A model generated the notes under the pieces. The model ran no database searches, was not told the DNA's origin, and was given only the letters and a program-made list of their open reading frames with translations. The translations under genes and the position numbers were made by a program. Positions 48,846 through 59,743 of a stretch of 64,000 nucleotides of DNA are shown one piece after another (within the stretch, counting starts at the first letter, position 1; the number at the start of each line of letters is the position of its first letter). The stretch lies in assembly GCA_963969595.1 (NCBI GenBank), contig OZ018413.1:12637711-12701710 (forward strand), written 5' to 3'. Source of the DNA: Neckera pumila. Lineage: Eukaryota; Streptophyta; Bryopsida; Hypnales; Neckeraceae.

Positions 48846-49539
48846 TCAAAACTTTGAAAATTTGTAATTTATTCATATGATTTCCACAAAATGCATAAAA
48901 AGGAATCTGGAATAGTCTTTTCACTTGCAACAAGATCCAACAAATAATAGGCAATTTAATAATAGAATCTATGTTCAATTGATTTTTTGAAGGAAATTAA
49001 TTTAGGTGTAGCTATCACTATGTAGTGTTTTAATGCCATAAGTATCTAATGAATGATTTTTAGGGTATTTGTTGAAATGAATAATCAACCTATTTTCATT
49101 CGATAATTGAATCATTCATTATTAACTATCTTGGTGATGGCTTTGTCCTTTCAGGTGTTGATTAATTCATTGAATTGTTAAGTTCATTATAAAAAAGTTA
49201 GGCAATAGAAATTTCAATTAGTGATAAACATATAATGGCAATTCATTTTTTACTAAGTATGGAAAAGTAAAACTACTACATTTTTTTTCTTAATATTCCA
49301 AAAAATGTTGCATATAAATGAATAACATCCACAAAATGAATTTGCAGGTCATAAAAAGTTAGGATGAGAATGTTTTTGGGAATTATACTTGGATTCAAAT
49401 AGTTATCACTTACAAGAATTTTATTATAAAATTTTCATAGATAAATCCTTCAAAATCCTTGTAATCACTATATTTTTTTGCATAGTTATATTTTTATTAA
49501 ATTGGTTTTGACTTAATGATTTTCACTAGTAAGATCACA
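48846..49539. other. AT-rich spacer, nothing recognised
   Basis: No gene or bounded repeat is visible. Confidence 0.4.
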
Positions 49540-49830
49540 CATTAAGAAAAGTCTGAGGTCTCAAAGAGTCTACTAGTGTTTGATTTTTGGCCCCCCCGTG
49601 GTGCAATTACAAAAAAAATAAAAATAAAAGAATTTTGGATAAAAAATATTAAGAAATATTAAAAACATTTAAAAAAAAATTGACATGGCATAGATGTGGC
49701 ACTGATAGTGCCACATCAGCATCCAAAATTTTTAAAATAAAAAATTATTTTTTATTTTTATTTTTTCTATAACTGCACCACAGAGGTGCAAAACTCACTG
49801 CCCCTTTAAAGGCTGAAATTTTTCTTAATG
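49540..49830. mobile_element. CATTA-ended MITE, copy 2
   Basis: Starts CATTAAGAAAAGTCTGAGG and ends GGCTGAAATTTTTCTTAATG, with an A/T homopolymer interior and a GC-richer hairpin (ATGTGGCAC...GTGCCACAT). Same architecture as 26779-27058. Confidence 0.7.
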
Positions 49831-51008
49831 ATAGACAGTGATAAATTCATTGTATAAAGTCTAGATGCAAAAGTAACTAATGTTTTTTTAAACAAAATAA
49901 AGATTTTTATCAATTAAATGTGCAATGTTATACTTGACTTTAGATTTCGAACTATAACCATGTGTGTCATATAGATGGATTTATGTTTTAGGGTTTGTGG
50001 GGAAAATTTATTTGGCATTATAGTTTAATATTACTAAAGTAGAGCCACCCATTCCCGACTAGTGATCCATTCCCGATCTATAGATGCACGTATTTTTGAC
50101 CAAGCTTAAGAATGTTGTTTTTTTTCCTTTTCAAGGTTGGAACTAAAAAATACATGGCACATGTCCCAGGTTGTGAGAAAGAAAGTAGAAAATAATGATT
50201 AGAAAAAAAGTTATTGAATGATCGGAATTAAAAGAGTCTAGAGGTTGGCTATGGGTCTAGAGTACTTTTTGCCTCCCAAAATTCATAGTAATTTCGATTC
50301 AAGTGATAAAATTACCAATTTTTTTGCAGTCCTTGTCATTTCTATTGATATACCTCTGAAAAATATTTGTTTTGCCTTCACTACTCCAAATCACATTGCA
50401 ATTCTTTACTCGGTCGGTTATAGGTGTAAGTGATGTGGTGGCAAAGGATTTTTTTTTATGTAGGTTTTCATGGTAGATATGAACGGGAATGACTAGGTTA
50501 CGATTGAAAATGACATGGGTATGAATGGAAAGAACTTAGAGTGTAATGTAAATATGGGCAACAATGGGTACATAGAAGTTTGACTTTGCAACAATTAGCA
50601 TCCAACTTTCACCATTGCCACTCATATCCTTTCTATTTGCAACCTTGTTTTTTATTTGAACCTTGGTTGTTCCTATTTGCATCTTATACGTGCCTAATTC
50701 AAAGTGCCTATATGGCACACATGGCGACTATATTGCATAGTACTTGGATAAGATTAGTCTACATATGAAAGAAATACGACACTGGACAAGGGAGATTTCA
50801 TCTGCTTGGTGGATTTATTGGACTTGTTGACCCCAATGACAACTTGGACCATTTTAGTCAAGGCATGTTTTATAAGTTACTATTCATTTTATATGTTATT
50901 ATTCATCTTAATTCATAAGATCTCAAAATTGATGCAAAATACAACCAAATTGTAGGAATTTAACTTTGCTAGGATTTTTTCTAAAAATTGAAATAATCAA
51001 TATGGATG
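49831..51008. other. AT-rich spacer, nothing recognised
   Basis: Short frames near 50245-50433 and 50536-50768 show no family features. Confidence 0.4.
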
Positions 51009-51361
51009 CATTCAAGAAAAATTTAGCCCGTTACAAGGCTGTCTGAAGTTGACATGCCATGCTATTCTTTGCATAGCATGTCAACTTCAAATTTGCTTTT
51101 GGTAAGCAGGTAGAGTCTCTGACTACTCGCCAGAGCAGTCAAGTCTCGCAAAATTTTATTTTTTAAAATTTTTTTTTAAGATTAATTATTTTTTTCAATA
51201 ATTTTTTATTTGGAATTTTTGGTTCCTATACCACTACTGCTACAATTTCAATAGGGCGGAAATAGGGAAAAAATGATTTTTTTAGCAAAATAAAAGCAAA
51301 TTTCAGGGTACCTTGGAGGGTTGTAGATCAGCCCTCTGGAGGCTTGAAATTTCTTGTAATG
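51009..51361. mobile_element. CATTA-ended MITE, copy 3, with internal hairpin
   Basis: Starts CATTCAAGAAAAATTTAGCC and ends GGCTTGAAATTTCTTGTAATG. Near 51047-51088 a compact hairpin pairs GAAGTTGACATG with CATGTCAACTTC. Confidence 0.65.
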
Positions 51362-52284
51362 ATAAATTTGAAAATTAAACACAATCTAAGAGTTTGTCAA
51401 TATAATTAAAAATACTAAATGTAAATATATATAATTCTTGTTTTGCACTTTATTTAGATTAAAGTATATGGGGGGCCAATGAAATTGCAAATTTGATTTA
51501 TGTGTCAAATTGAAATAATAGGATCATCAGGTTGAGAAAATATCCCTATTTATTCTCCATCTTGGGCCTAATCAAAGAAGGAGGTGAGGAGTACAATCCA
51601 TTGAAGTAGTATTCTCAATTGTAAATAAAACCAATGATGGTGTTCAAGATTGGTAAGTAAAAATGTAGATGATAGGTCTTCCCATGATCTAAAGTTGTGT
51701 AAGTCAGAGTCCTATAAGTCACCTATGGTCCTTAACCCTTGTTGGGCAAGTTTCCTTGCCCTAGCAACAGAGAAGTTAAAGTTAGCTCTAATGAAGCTTG
51801 TGGACCACTACAAGATAGTTGTGAGAACCTTATCAGAGGTGGAGGGTGGTATGAGCTCAATCTTCTTCACAAGGCGTTGCCAAACGGAGGTACAGCGTTT
51901 CCACACCCTTGAGTCTCTTGAAACTAATGGTCTATGCAGATCCACAAGAGTCATAACCGCGCCCCCTATTTTGTATTTTATGGCATCATACAAGGACTAG
52001 TCTTCAACCCAGGGGGTTGGCAGTGGAGCAATGGTCTATCACTAATGGAATACTCAACATCTATAGGTTGCTCTCTTATCACCCAGAATGCCCAGCCAAA
52101 GACTACCATCATGTCAAAATGGGTTGGACTTCTTCCACCCACTTTCACTCCCAATTGGAAAGATGTGTGGCACAAGGCTTGATTTCTTAAGAGCACAACT
52201 TTTGTGTAGTCTGTCTGGCACAAAGCTGTTGCCATTCACACGTGTAGAGCCCATATTGCCCCCAACATTGACACCAATTGCAAC

Positions 52285-52578
52285 CATTAGATGTTTTTCA
52301 GCTCCTTTGAAGGGCTGTGAGTTCCCTAGGCTGCCAAGGTTGAGGGAATAGCCTCGTAGCAGTTTGCAATTGCTGTGCAACATGACAGAACAACTGCCGC
52401 GTCACAAAAAAAAATAAAAAAAAATTTGCTTTTTTTTTCATTTTAGATTTTTCAAAAAAAAAATTCAAAAAAATTCAAAATATAAATATAATAGCGGACA
52501 TTTCCGATCTGCTAGGGGAATAGTGTTGGGGGAACAAGCCTGAAACGGCCCTCTAGTCCCCTCAAATCTCTTCTAATG
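52285..52578. mobile_element. CATTA-ended MITE, copy 4, inside the LINE
   Basis: Ends CATTAGATGTTTTTCAGC and CCCTCAAATCTCTTCTAATG; the right end is identical to copy 1. It splits the LINE zinc-binding domain between its first Cys (TNCNH) and CCTLGLEET, which independently fixes the borders. Confidence 0.8.
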
Positions 52579-52944
52579 TGTTGCACACTAGGTCTTGAGG
52601 AAACACCTACACACCCGTTCTTTGTTTGCCCGCAAGCCCAAGAGGCATACAACTATGCTCAGTCAATTCTCCACCACATATCAAAATCTCAACCTACATT
52701 GGGGCCTCACATCAGGTTCGATGCCACTTTCAATGTATCTTTGGTTCTACTATTCCTCGCCGATTCACTAGCTTCCTTATCATTTGGTCTTTACACAGAG
52801 GCTCCTCCTTGTGGCTCATTTGGATTGCTCGCAACAACATTGTTTTCTCTAGGGATACCTGGCCCCCAACTCTCCTACTAGATAAATTATAGAATGTCCT
52901 TTTTGACTCATGCAGGGCAGTACAACTCAAAGCCCAGATTAATT

Positions 52945-53073
52945 CACTATAATTTGGGCTTATATGTCAACAATGATGTTCAATAAAACAACTTGTTGTC
53001 AACTGTAATGTCCACAAAAATGTGTTCCAAAAAATAGTGAAAACATCCCCTAAAACACGAGTTTCTTATAGTG
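52945..53073. mobile_element. CACTA-type MITE, 129 bp
   Basis: CACTATAATTTGGG at the start, GTTTCTTATAGTG at the end, with ATT duplicated at 52942-52944 and 53074-53076. It is inserted in the LINE 3' region. The interior shares TATGTCAACAATGATGTT-like words with the 271-bp element. Confidence 0.85.
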
Positions 53074-53739
53074 ATTCTTAGCAACATTTCCAACAACACA
53101 ATATCATTTGATCTAAGTTTGATAGGACATGGCTCCAATCTCCTGTGTTAGCTTTTCGGAATGGATCGACCATTGTTTGGAGTAGGAAGGGACCTACCAT
53201 TTGTTCTTTCACATAGTTCTTTTGGATCCTGTTCTTCGCTTTGTTTTTCTCTTTCTGTTTTCTGTTTTTCTCTTATCTCTACATTTGCCAGCCTTGGCTT
53301 GGTTGTTATTCTCTTGGTTTTTTTTAATGCAATGATACTTTTCATTTGTTCAAAAATAAATAAAAAATTGAAATAATATTTTTAAATAATTTAATTCCCT
53401 CCTAGAATTTCCTTATACAAAATTAGCTATTAGAAAATGAGTATCTCTCTAACAACATTCACACCACTTTGACAATACATTATTCTCAACAAGTAGAAAA
53501 ATTGGAATATTCATTTTTTTTACATCATACATAATATAAACAGTAAAGTATGCTGTTTTGGAATGCAATTTATATTTATTTTAGAAGCTGATCCAAAAAC
53601 CCAAAATTAACATAACTATAATGATATTCTTCTAAAGTTTATTACAAATCCCATATACATACATCCCTTATTTTCAGCTTCCTTTCAAACCAGTGTACTA
53701 TTAAATGAATTATGTAAGCTATAATATCCTATTCAGTAT

Positions 53740-54790
53740 TAATCCCTAAAGTCCCAGTAAGGTAGGATGCTCTAAAAGCGACCGGCTTCTTCAAATCAAC
53801 CCTACAAAATGGTATTGACAGATATGAGTTGGTCTTTAAATGGACCACTTTAATCATTGATTGAACCCCCGAAAAAAGTATTCTTTATTGCAAGAGCCAA
53901 TCATCGGCCTTGATTTCCTCAAATCACTTTAGAAGTTGTAAGTGGGCGCATTTTGGAAAACCTAGGGTCACAAATAGGTACCTACAACTGCAATCTTAGG
54001 AAATTCATAACTAATTCAAAAATGCTTCAAAAAATATGAAACCACTTGGGTTACGTTCTTCATCCATTTTTCTTTCTTTGAAAAATGAGTGAAAAATATT
54101 TCTATTCATGAAAACCTACGAAAAAGGTGGACTAGCCCTTAAGTGGTTGCTTTTAGAGCATCCTACCTTATCTCCTTGGGGGACACAATGGATTTCAAAT
54201 AGGTTCCTACAATCTCATTTTTCGACGTGATTTTTTGAAACCTTTTTTGAAGGTAAGAAAATACACAAGCTATTTGGGAATATAATTTTATTTGAATTGG
54301 TATCTAAGAGCAAAAGTTATGCCATCCTAAACCCAAAATGGATTCATTGGGTAGTATAAATAAAATCACAAAAAGTCAAAATAAAAATATAAAAAACTTC
54401 TACTTAACTTTTTTTAAAAGAATAAAAATCTCATGTGTGTTTTTTGAAATTTTTCTAGATTTTCCACTCAACATTAAAAAATTTATATTCAATATTGGTA
54501 GTGCAAAAATCTTAATCTAAAAAGTTTCAAAGCCTTAAATTCCAGTCAGACAAGGTATGATTAAAAATATAATTTTTTTGTCTTCAAATGCAAATATCAT
54601 GCAATGCACAAGGTGAAAGTTTCTAAAATCTCTTCCATGCATTATTATAGTAGTCTAGTATAAGATCGTACAATTAAATATGCAAAAAATAGAATTTTGA
54701 TTTCTTTTTGCATTTTGCAATAGAATAAAAGATTTGCGAGAAGATTTGAATAGAATTTGATGAAATAAGCCTTGGAACTTTAGGGGATAA
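53740..54790. mobile_element. TTAA-family element carrying a TA-flanked MITE
   Basis: The left end is TTAA (53740-53743) plus TCCCTAAAGTCCCAG. The right end is TTGGAACTTTAGGGG plus ATAA at 54787-54790, one base off TTAA. The MITE at 53761-54168 lies 17 bp inside the left end. No coding frame is present. Confidence 0.75.
53761..54168. mobile_element. TA-flanked MITE (Tc1/mariner type), copy 2
   Basis: Ends AGGTAGGATGCTCTAAAAGC and its complement, with TA at 53759-53760 and 54169-54170. Co-linear with 19152-19561. Confidence 0.9.
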
Positions 54791-56145
54791 CGTGTCTTAG
54801 TCCTACAATTTTAATGCAAAATTTCCTATTTCTTTTGTTTTGAGCTTTAAGCAATTATATCTTCATGATATTATTTGTACAATTTGTTTTTTATACAAAA
54901 TTTTGAAAATCAATTCTTATTGTAGAACATCCCTTATAGTAGTCGTCTTCAATTTTTAGTAGTACTTATGGACATTGAATGACCTTCTATAGCAAAAGAG
55001 AATACAGTATGGCCAATTAAAATATATAAATCAACCTCAAAACAATTGGTCTATAGGTTCAATTCTATTTTTTGAATGGCCTTTTTACCACATTCAAGAT
55101 GTCTTGTTTAAATGTTGATAAAAGTTTGAAAATAGTAAATATGGTCCTTCTAGCTATGTGCAAAGTCAATCCCTTGTGCAAGTTTGTTTGGACATCCAAA
55201 ATAATTGATCTCTATTTTTTTGACAAAATCTCATCTCCAAAAAGTTCTTTAAGAATGTACAATTTTTGTTTATAGTTTTTTTTATTTATGAGTGATTTAA
55301 ATGTCATTGTACCCATTTTCATGATATTTTGCACTTTCTCAGTTCAATGAATCTTCTTAGAAGTCTAAACAGTGAACCTATTTTATTTCGTTTAAAAAAA
55401 ACTCTAATTTTAAAATATTCCCCCCCAAAAAGCATGTATTAGACCAAAATGCAACAAATAGTTCAAGTGTTTTGTAAAATCACCCACATCAAGTATAGTT
55501 AGGTATGGCGCATTGTATTAAAATAGCCTTTGCTTTAAAATGTTGTTTATTGCTTAGATATATATATTAGAGTTTTCAATGTGTCTATGGAGAATATTTT
55601 AGATTGAAGATGATTAACGAATATTTTCAGTACCAACTTTAAAATTTTTTGTATAAATAATCTTGTAAGAGCTCAAAAACATTGACTAAAAGTATGTTAG
55701 ATTTGCCGTTAGATTTGCCATTAGATGAGGTTTCAAACTTGAATAAGACTACAAATTCATGGACAATGGAGAATAGTGCACCAAAAAAACATCCAAAAAG
55801 AAAAAAAAGATTCAGCGAATAGTAAGGCCTGAATTATGTAAGATAGTTTAATGACATAATAAAACAAATTTAATTTAATTTTTACATGGAAGAAACCTTA
55901 TTTACAAATAATTAGAAACTTTGTCAAATGAGAAATTTGACGTGGTCGAGACATTGCTACATCAAATGATATTATTTAATTATGATTCAATTATATAAAA
56001 TCATTTAAAAGAATTAGATTTTTGAACAATTTTTTGTTTTTCAATTATTTTGATTCTTTGATATTTTGATCAATAGTACAATGGTCACAGCTTGAAAAAT
56101 AGCCCTGAAATGGTCCTCCCGTGGCCTTATTTCTCTTCTCATTCT
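54791..56145. other. AT-rich spacer, nothing recognised
   Basis: No gene or bounded repeat could be supported. The last ~100 bp resemble a CATTA-MITE right end (GGCCTTATTTCTCTTCTCATT) but no left end was found. Confidence 0.4.
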
Positions 56146-57148
56146 TTAACCCCTAAAGGATCGAGGCCCCTTTTTTGCCAAAAAACACTCAAAACTGCCA
56201 TTTCTACAGCAAAAAGTAAAAAAAGCTGAAAAATGTTTTTTTTCACATCTAACCATAGGATCCTACACCTAACTAATATGAGAGTGAGGAAAAAATTTCA
56301 GAATTTTTGACCGCACAGATTGCAAGATATCTGCGTTTAAAGTAAAAAAAAAACAAGTTTTTCAGCACATTGCGGGACTAGATTTTATAACTTTGAACAT
56401 TTTATGATTTTTGTTATTAGGTGCAAGCGATTATCTTCTGAAATAATATTATTATTAAAGAATGATTTGAATTTAACTTAAAATCTTTGCATTACAGAGT
56501 TTTGAGCTTTAAATCTTTATAGTGGAGAATCAAGTTGAGAGTCTAGGGGAAAAAAATAAATCCAAAAAAACTTAATTTTCATTCTTTAAAAAATTCTTAA
56601 GTAGAAGTAGGTATGAGATAGAAGAAAATCTAAAATATTAATATCTTTTATATGGAATTAAAAAACACTAATCCCAATGGCGAGATTGTTCTAGCAAGTA
56701 ATATAAACCATGAAAAAAAAAAAAAACTGAAAAATTTGAGAAATTGCATTCAGAAATGCATCCTAGAAATTATTTTTTTTCAAGAAGATGCTCTAATTGC
56801 CCAAAAAACAAGAATGTCCATAACTCTCTCATAACAAGTCCAAATGAAATGAATCAAAGCTTTCCAAATAGACAAAATAATAATCTATGAGAAAGAGAGT
56901 ATATAAAAAAAAAATTCAAATTTTTGTCCAGTTTTTTTTGCTGCCTGCCGTCCCTTGTTTTGAGCTTATTTGGTCATAACTTTTTTTTCTGGGCACCGAT
57001 TGTGAAAAAATTTATATTCCTACAAAGCTTATCAGTTTTTCTATCTTCAAAAAAAGTTTCAAAAAATCACAACAAAGTTTTAGCCCATAGGTACCTGCCC
57101 GAAAATGCATTTGTCCCTCAAAGGGACAATGGTCTTTTATGGGTTAAG
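56146..57148 (+). mobile_element. TTAA-flanked element, subfamily B, copy B1
   Basis: TTAA at 56146-56149 plus CCCCTAAAGGATCGAGGCC starts it; GGTCTTTTATGGG plus TTAA near 57145-57148 ends it. The layout parallels subfamily A (same order of blocks such as AACTGCCATTTCTA, CATAGGATC, TGCAAGATAT, ATGCATTTG) at much lower identity. Confidence 0.78.
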
Positions 57149-57289
57149 CAAAAGTTGCCTAAAAAGGCTTTAAGGTTTGCAAACCCCCTAGTATCACATA
57201 TAAGTGTTTTAAAAGAAGCTTTGTGGATACCCTACTTACAAAATATTTAAAATTTGTTCTTTTAACAAAAATGATGAGTATCTAAGTTT

Positions 57290-58213
57290 TATGCTCAAAT
57301 AAAGAAATGAATGTTGCTCTATAAAAGCTAAGATGTAAATTGAAGTGAATGTGAAAGACTTGCACACCTTGAGTTTTTTTGTGAAGATAGAGAATCACAT
57401 TAGCTTTCTGAAAATGTAATTTTTGTTTCAGCGGTGCCCGGTAGCAAAAGTTATGGTAGAAAAAATCCAAATTTTAGTTCGGCGGGCAGAAAAAAACCCT
57501 CACTAAACTTTAAATTTAATTTTTTTAAAATTTTCTTCATATAGATTTTATTTTCATCTACATGGGAAGCTTTGATTCATTCTATTTGGATTTGTTATGC
57601 AAAAGTTATGGACAATCTTATTTTTTGGGCTATTAGAGCATCTTCTTGAAAAAATAACTTGTAGGATTCATTTCTGAACTCAATTTTGACAATTTAAAAA
57701 AAAGAAAAGTTGCACAAGGTTAAGATTTCTTGCTAGAACAATCTCATCATTGAGATTAGTATATTTCAACCATATCTTAGAGCTATTAATGATTTAGTTT
57801 TTCCTTCAATTTAAAACCAACTTCTACTTAATAAATTTTTAATGAGTGAAAACAAAGTGTTTCTTTTTTGAATTTTTTTTCCTAGATTCTCAACTCAATT
57901 CTTCATCATATAAAATTACAAATTCAAAATCATTAGAGCAAAATTTTTAATTTAAAAAGGTTGAAAACCAAAAAATGTAGTTGAACAAGGTGCAAAAAAA
58001 CTTGATTCCTTCACTTTAAATGCAAATATCTTGCAATCTACACGGTCAAAGTTTCTAAAATTTCTTCCATACATTCTTGCACTAGTGTAGTACAAGATCC
58101 TATGGTTAAATATGCAAAAAACACATTAAATTTTTTTTTTTGCTCTTTGCTATAGAAATGGCAATTTTGAGTGTTTTTTGGCAGAAAAATGGCCTTGGGC
58201 CTTTAGGGGTTAA
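57290..58213 (-). mobile_element. TTAA-family element, subfamily B, inverted partial copy B2
   Basis: Ends GGCCTTTAGGGG plus TTAA at 58210-58213; read on the minus strand it repeats the start of B1 (CCATTT..CTGCCAAAAAACACTC). Its other end is not preserved, so the left border is approximate. Together with B1 it forms a large imperfect inverted repeat. Confidence 0.65.
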
Positions 58214-58489
58214 ACAATAGGTTTGACATTCGCAAAAGTGGCCATAGTGAGTAGTTAGCTAGTCTAACTTTTGCAAAAATAATCAGGCCATGACTATTTT
58301 CACAAAAATAAAATATATCCACAATATTTTTTTATTTATTTTTTCTCTAAACACGTGGACCACTGTATCCACAGTTCTTAATGTTACAAACAATATTTTA
58401 ATTTTTTTCAATGAAATCAAATTAAATTCAATCAAGCCACAAAATTTGGCTTAATTGGATTTAATTGACTTCATTGAAAAAAGTGAAGT

Positions 58490-58577
58490 TTCAAATAATC
58501 CAAATTAAGTGGCTATTGAAACTAATTGCCAAAGGCAACTAGCTTCAATAGCCACTTAATTTGGATTATTTGAAACC
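58490..58577. repeat. Near-perfect hairpin, ~33-bp arms
   Basis: The arm starting GTTTCAAATAATCCAAATTA is followed, after a ~20-base loop, by its complement ending GGATTATTTGAAAC. Confidence 0.85.
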
Positions 58578-58584
58578 AAAATGA

Positions 58585-58740
58585 ACTTAATTTGTGAGTA
58601 ATAAGATGAGAAGAAGAGGTCTTTATGGAATTGAAGTTGTAGTAGGGTTGTGAACCCTACCACAACCCCAGTTCCATAAAGACCTTCTCTTCTCATCTTG
58701 TAACTCACCAAATGTTAATAAAGTTAGTTCTTTACGCATT
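58585..58740. repeat. Second long hairpin, ~65-bp arms
   Basis: Left arm blocks AAGATGAGAAG, AGGTCTTTATGGAA and GTAGGGTT pair with AACCCTAC, TTCCATAAAGACCT and CTTCTCATCTT around a tiny loop near 58658. The outer blocks GAACTTAATTTGTGAGT and ACTCACCAAATGTTAATAAAG also pair partly. Confidence 0.8.
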
Positions 58741-59743
58741 GGTGGATAAAAAAAAATTGATAAATGATAGTCATTGGATAATTTGGAGACATTTTTTATT
58801 TTGGCACAATTTGGTGTTCAATACAAATTGTTAAAAAATGTTAAAAAAATTAGGGTTAAAGAGCATTAGAGTACCTTTATTCTGATTTTTTAGTCCTTTG
58901 TTTTTGGATTTTAAACTATTGCCGAGCATTTGACAATGAAATTGCAGGTGGGTGGGTATACGGGAAAAAATAATTATAAAGCCCAAAAAATACTGATCCA
59001 TGGGTCCTCGGAGGGTTGTGGAGCAACCCTTTGGAGGCCCTAATTTTCCTCTATTGAGTATTTATGGATTAATCCTAAAAGACAAAATCTATGACCAAGG
59101 TACTTTGCCAAAAATAATCTAATTTATGAACCAATAGGTGCATTATTCATTTCTACCACCCATCTATTGGCCTAAACATCCTTATAAGGTTAAGGATAGT
59201 AGGAGGGAGTACTTTTGAAAGAATGCGATTGGAAAGTGATGGATGTTTGAATATAGAGATGTAGTGATTAAGACAATGCAATGTCATAAAGATTGTGGGG
59301 AGTTGGAGTGCATTATGTAGTGGTTGATAAGAGGGGTAGTTCTTAGTGTAGATCTTGTATAGCTATAAAGTTTGGCTATTTTCCAATTTGCATTTGAAGA
59401 GTAACTATATGAAGGTGGAGTATTTTGTGGTAATGTTGTTCATGTTCAACAAATTATGTAATGGCAAATTTTGAAAGTGTTGGTGAAGTGCTTGAAACAA
59501 AGTACAAAATTATATAGAGTCCTCAAAAATGATGGCAATTAAAAATCCTGCAAGTAAAAGTAACACTGAAGTACTTGGGATCAAAAGAATCCATGAGGAA
59601 ATCTAAAACCCTTGTCACACTTATCAAACGACTTATTATTACATTTTGAATGACATAACAATTGTAATAGAGTGAGTTTCAATTGCTGTGTGTGGTGACA
59701 GAACAGAGTTAGAGAGAAGGGTAGCCATGCTCAGACAACATCG
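58741..59743. other. Spacer downstream of the ethylene receptor
   Basis: AT-rich; 58980-59055 (GGAGGGTTGTGGAGCAACCC and GGAGGCCCTAATTTTCCTC) resembles the right part of MITE copy 3. The last part likely holds the receptor's 3' UTR. Confidence 0.4.

Larger units (their letters stand above)
51640..53372 (+). pseudogene. LINE (non-LTR retrotransposon) 3' fragment
   Basis: The clearest part is the reverse-transcriptase zinc-binding domain (zf-RVT). WKDVWHKARFLKS and WHKAVAIHTWRAHI lie before the MITE at 52285; after it, CCTLGLEETPTHPFFVCPQA gives the C..C/H/C signature. With a frame change comes IPRRFTSFLIIWSLHRGSSL then WIARNNIVFSRDTWPP, typical of the plant LINE terminus. The 3' part from 53074 is T-rich and ends ATGATACTTTTC...AAAATAAATAAAAAA, like a LINE tail. 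Coding upstream of 51640 is missing, as in 5'-truncated insertions. Frameshifts and two MITEs break it. Confidence 0.75.
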
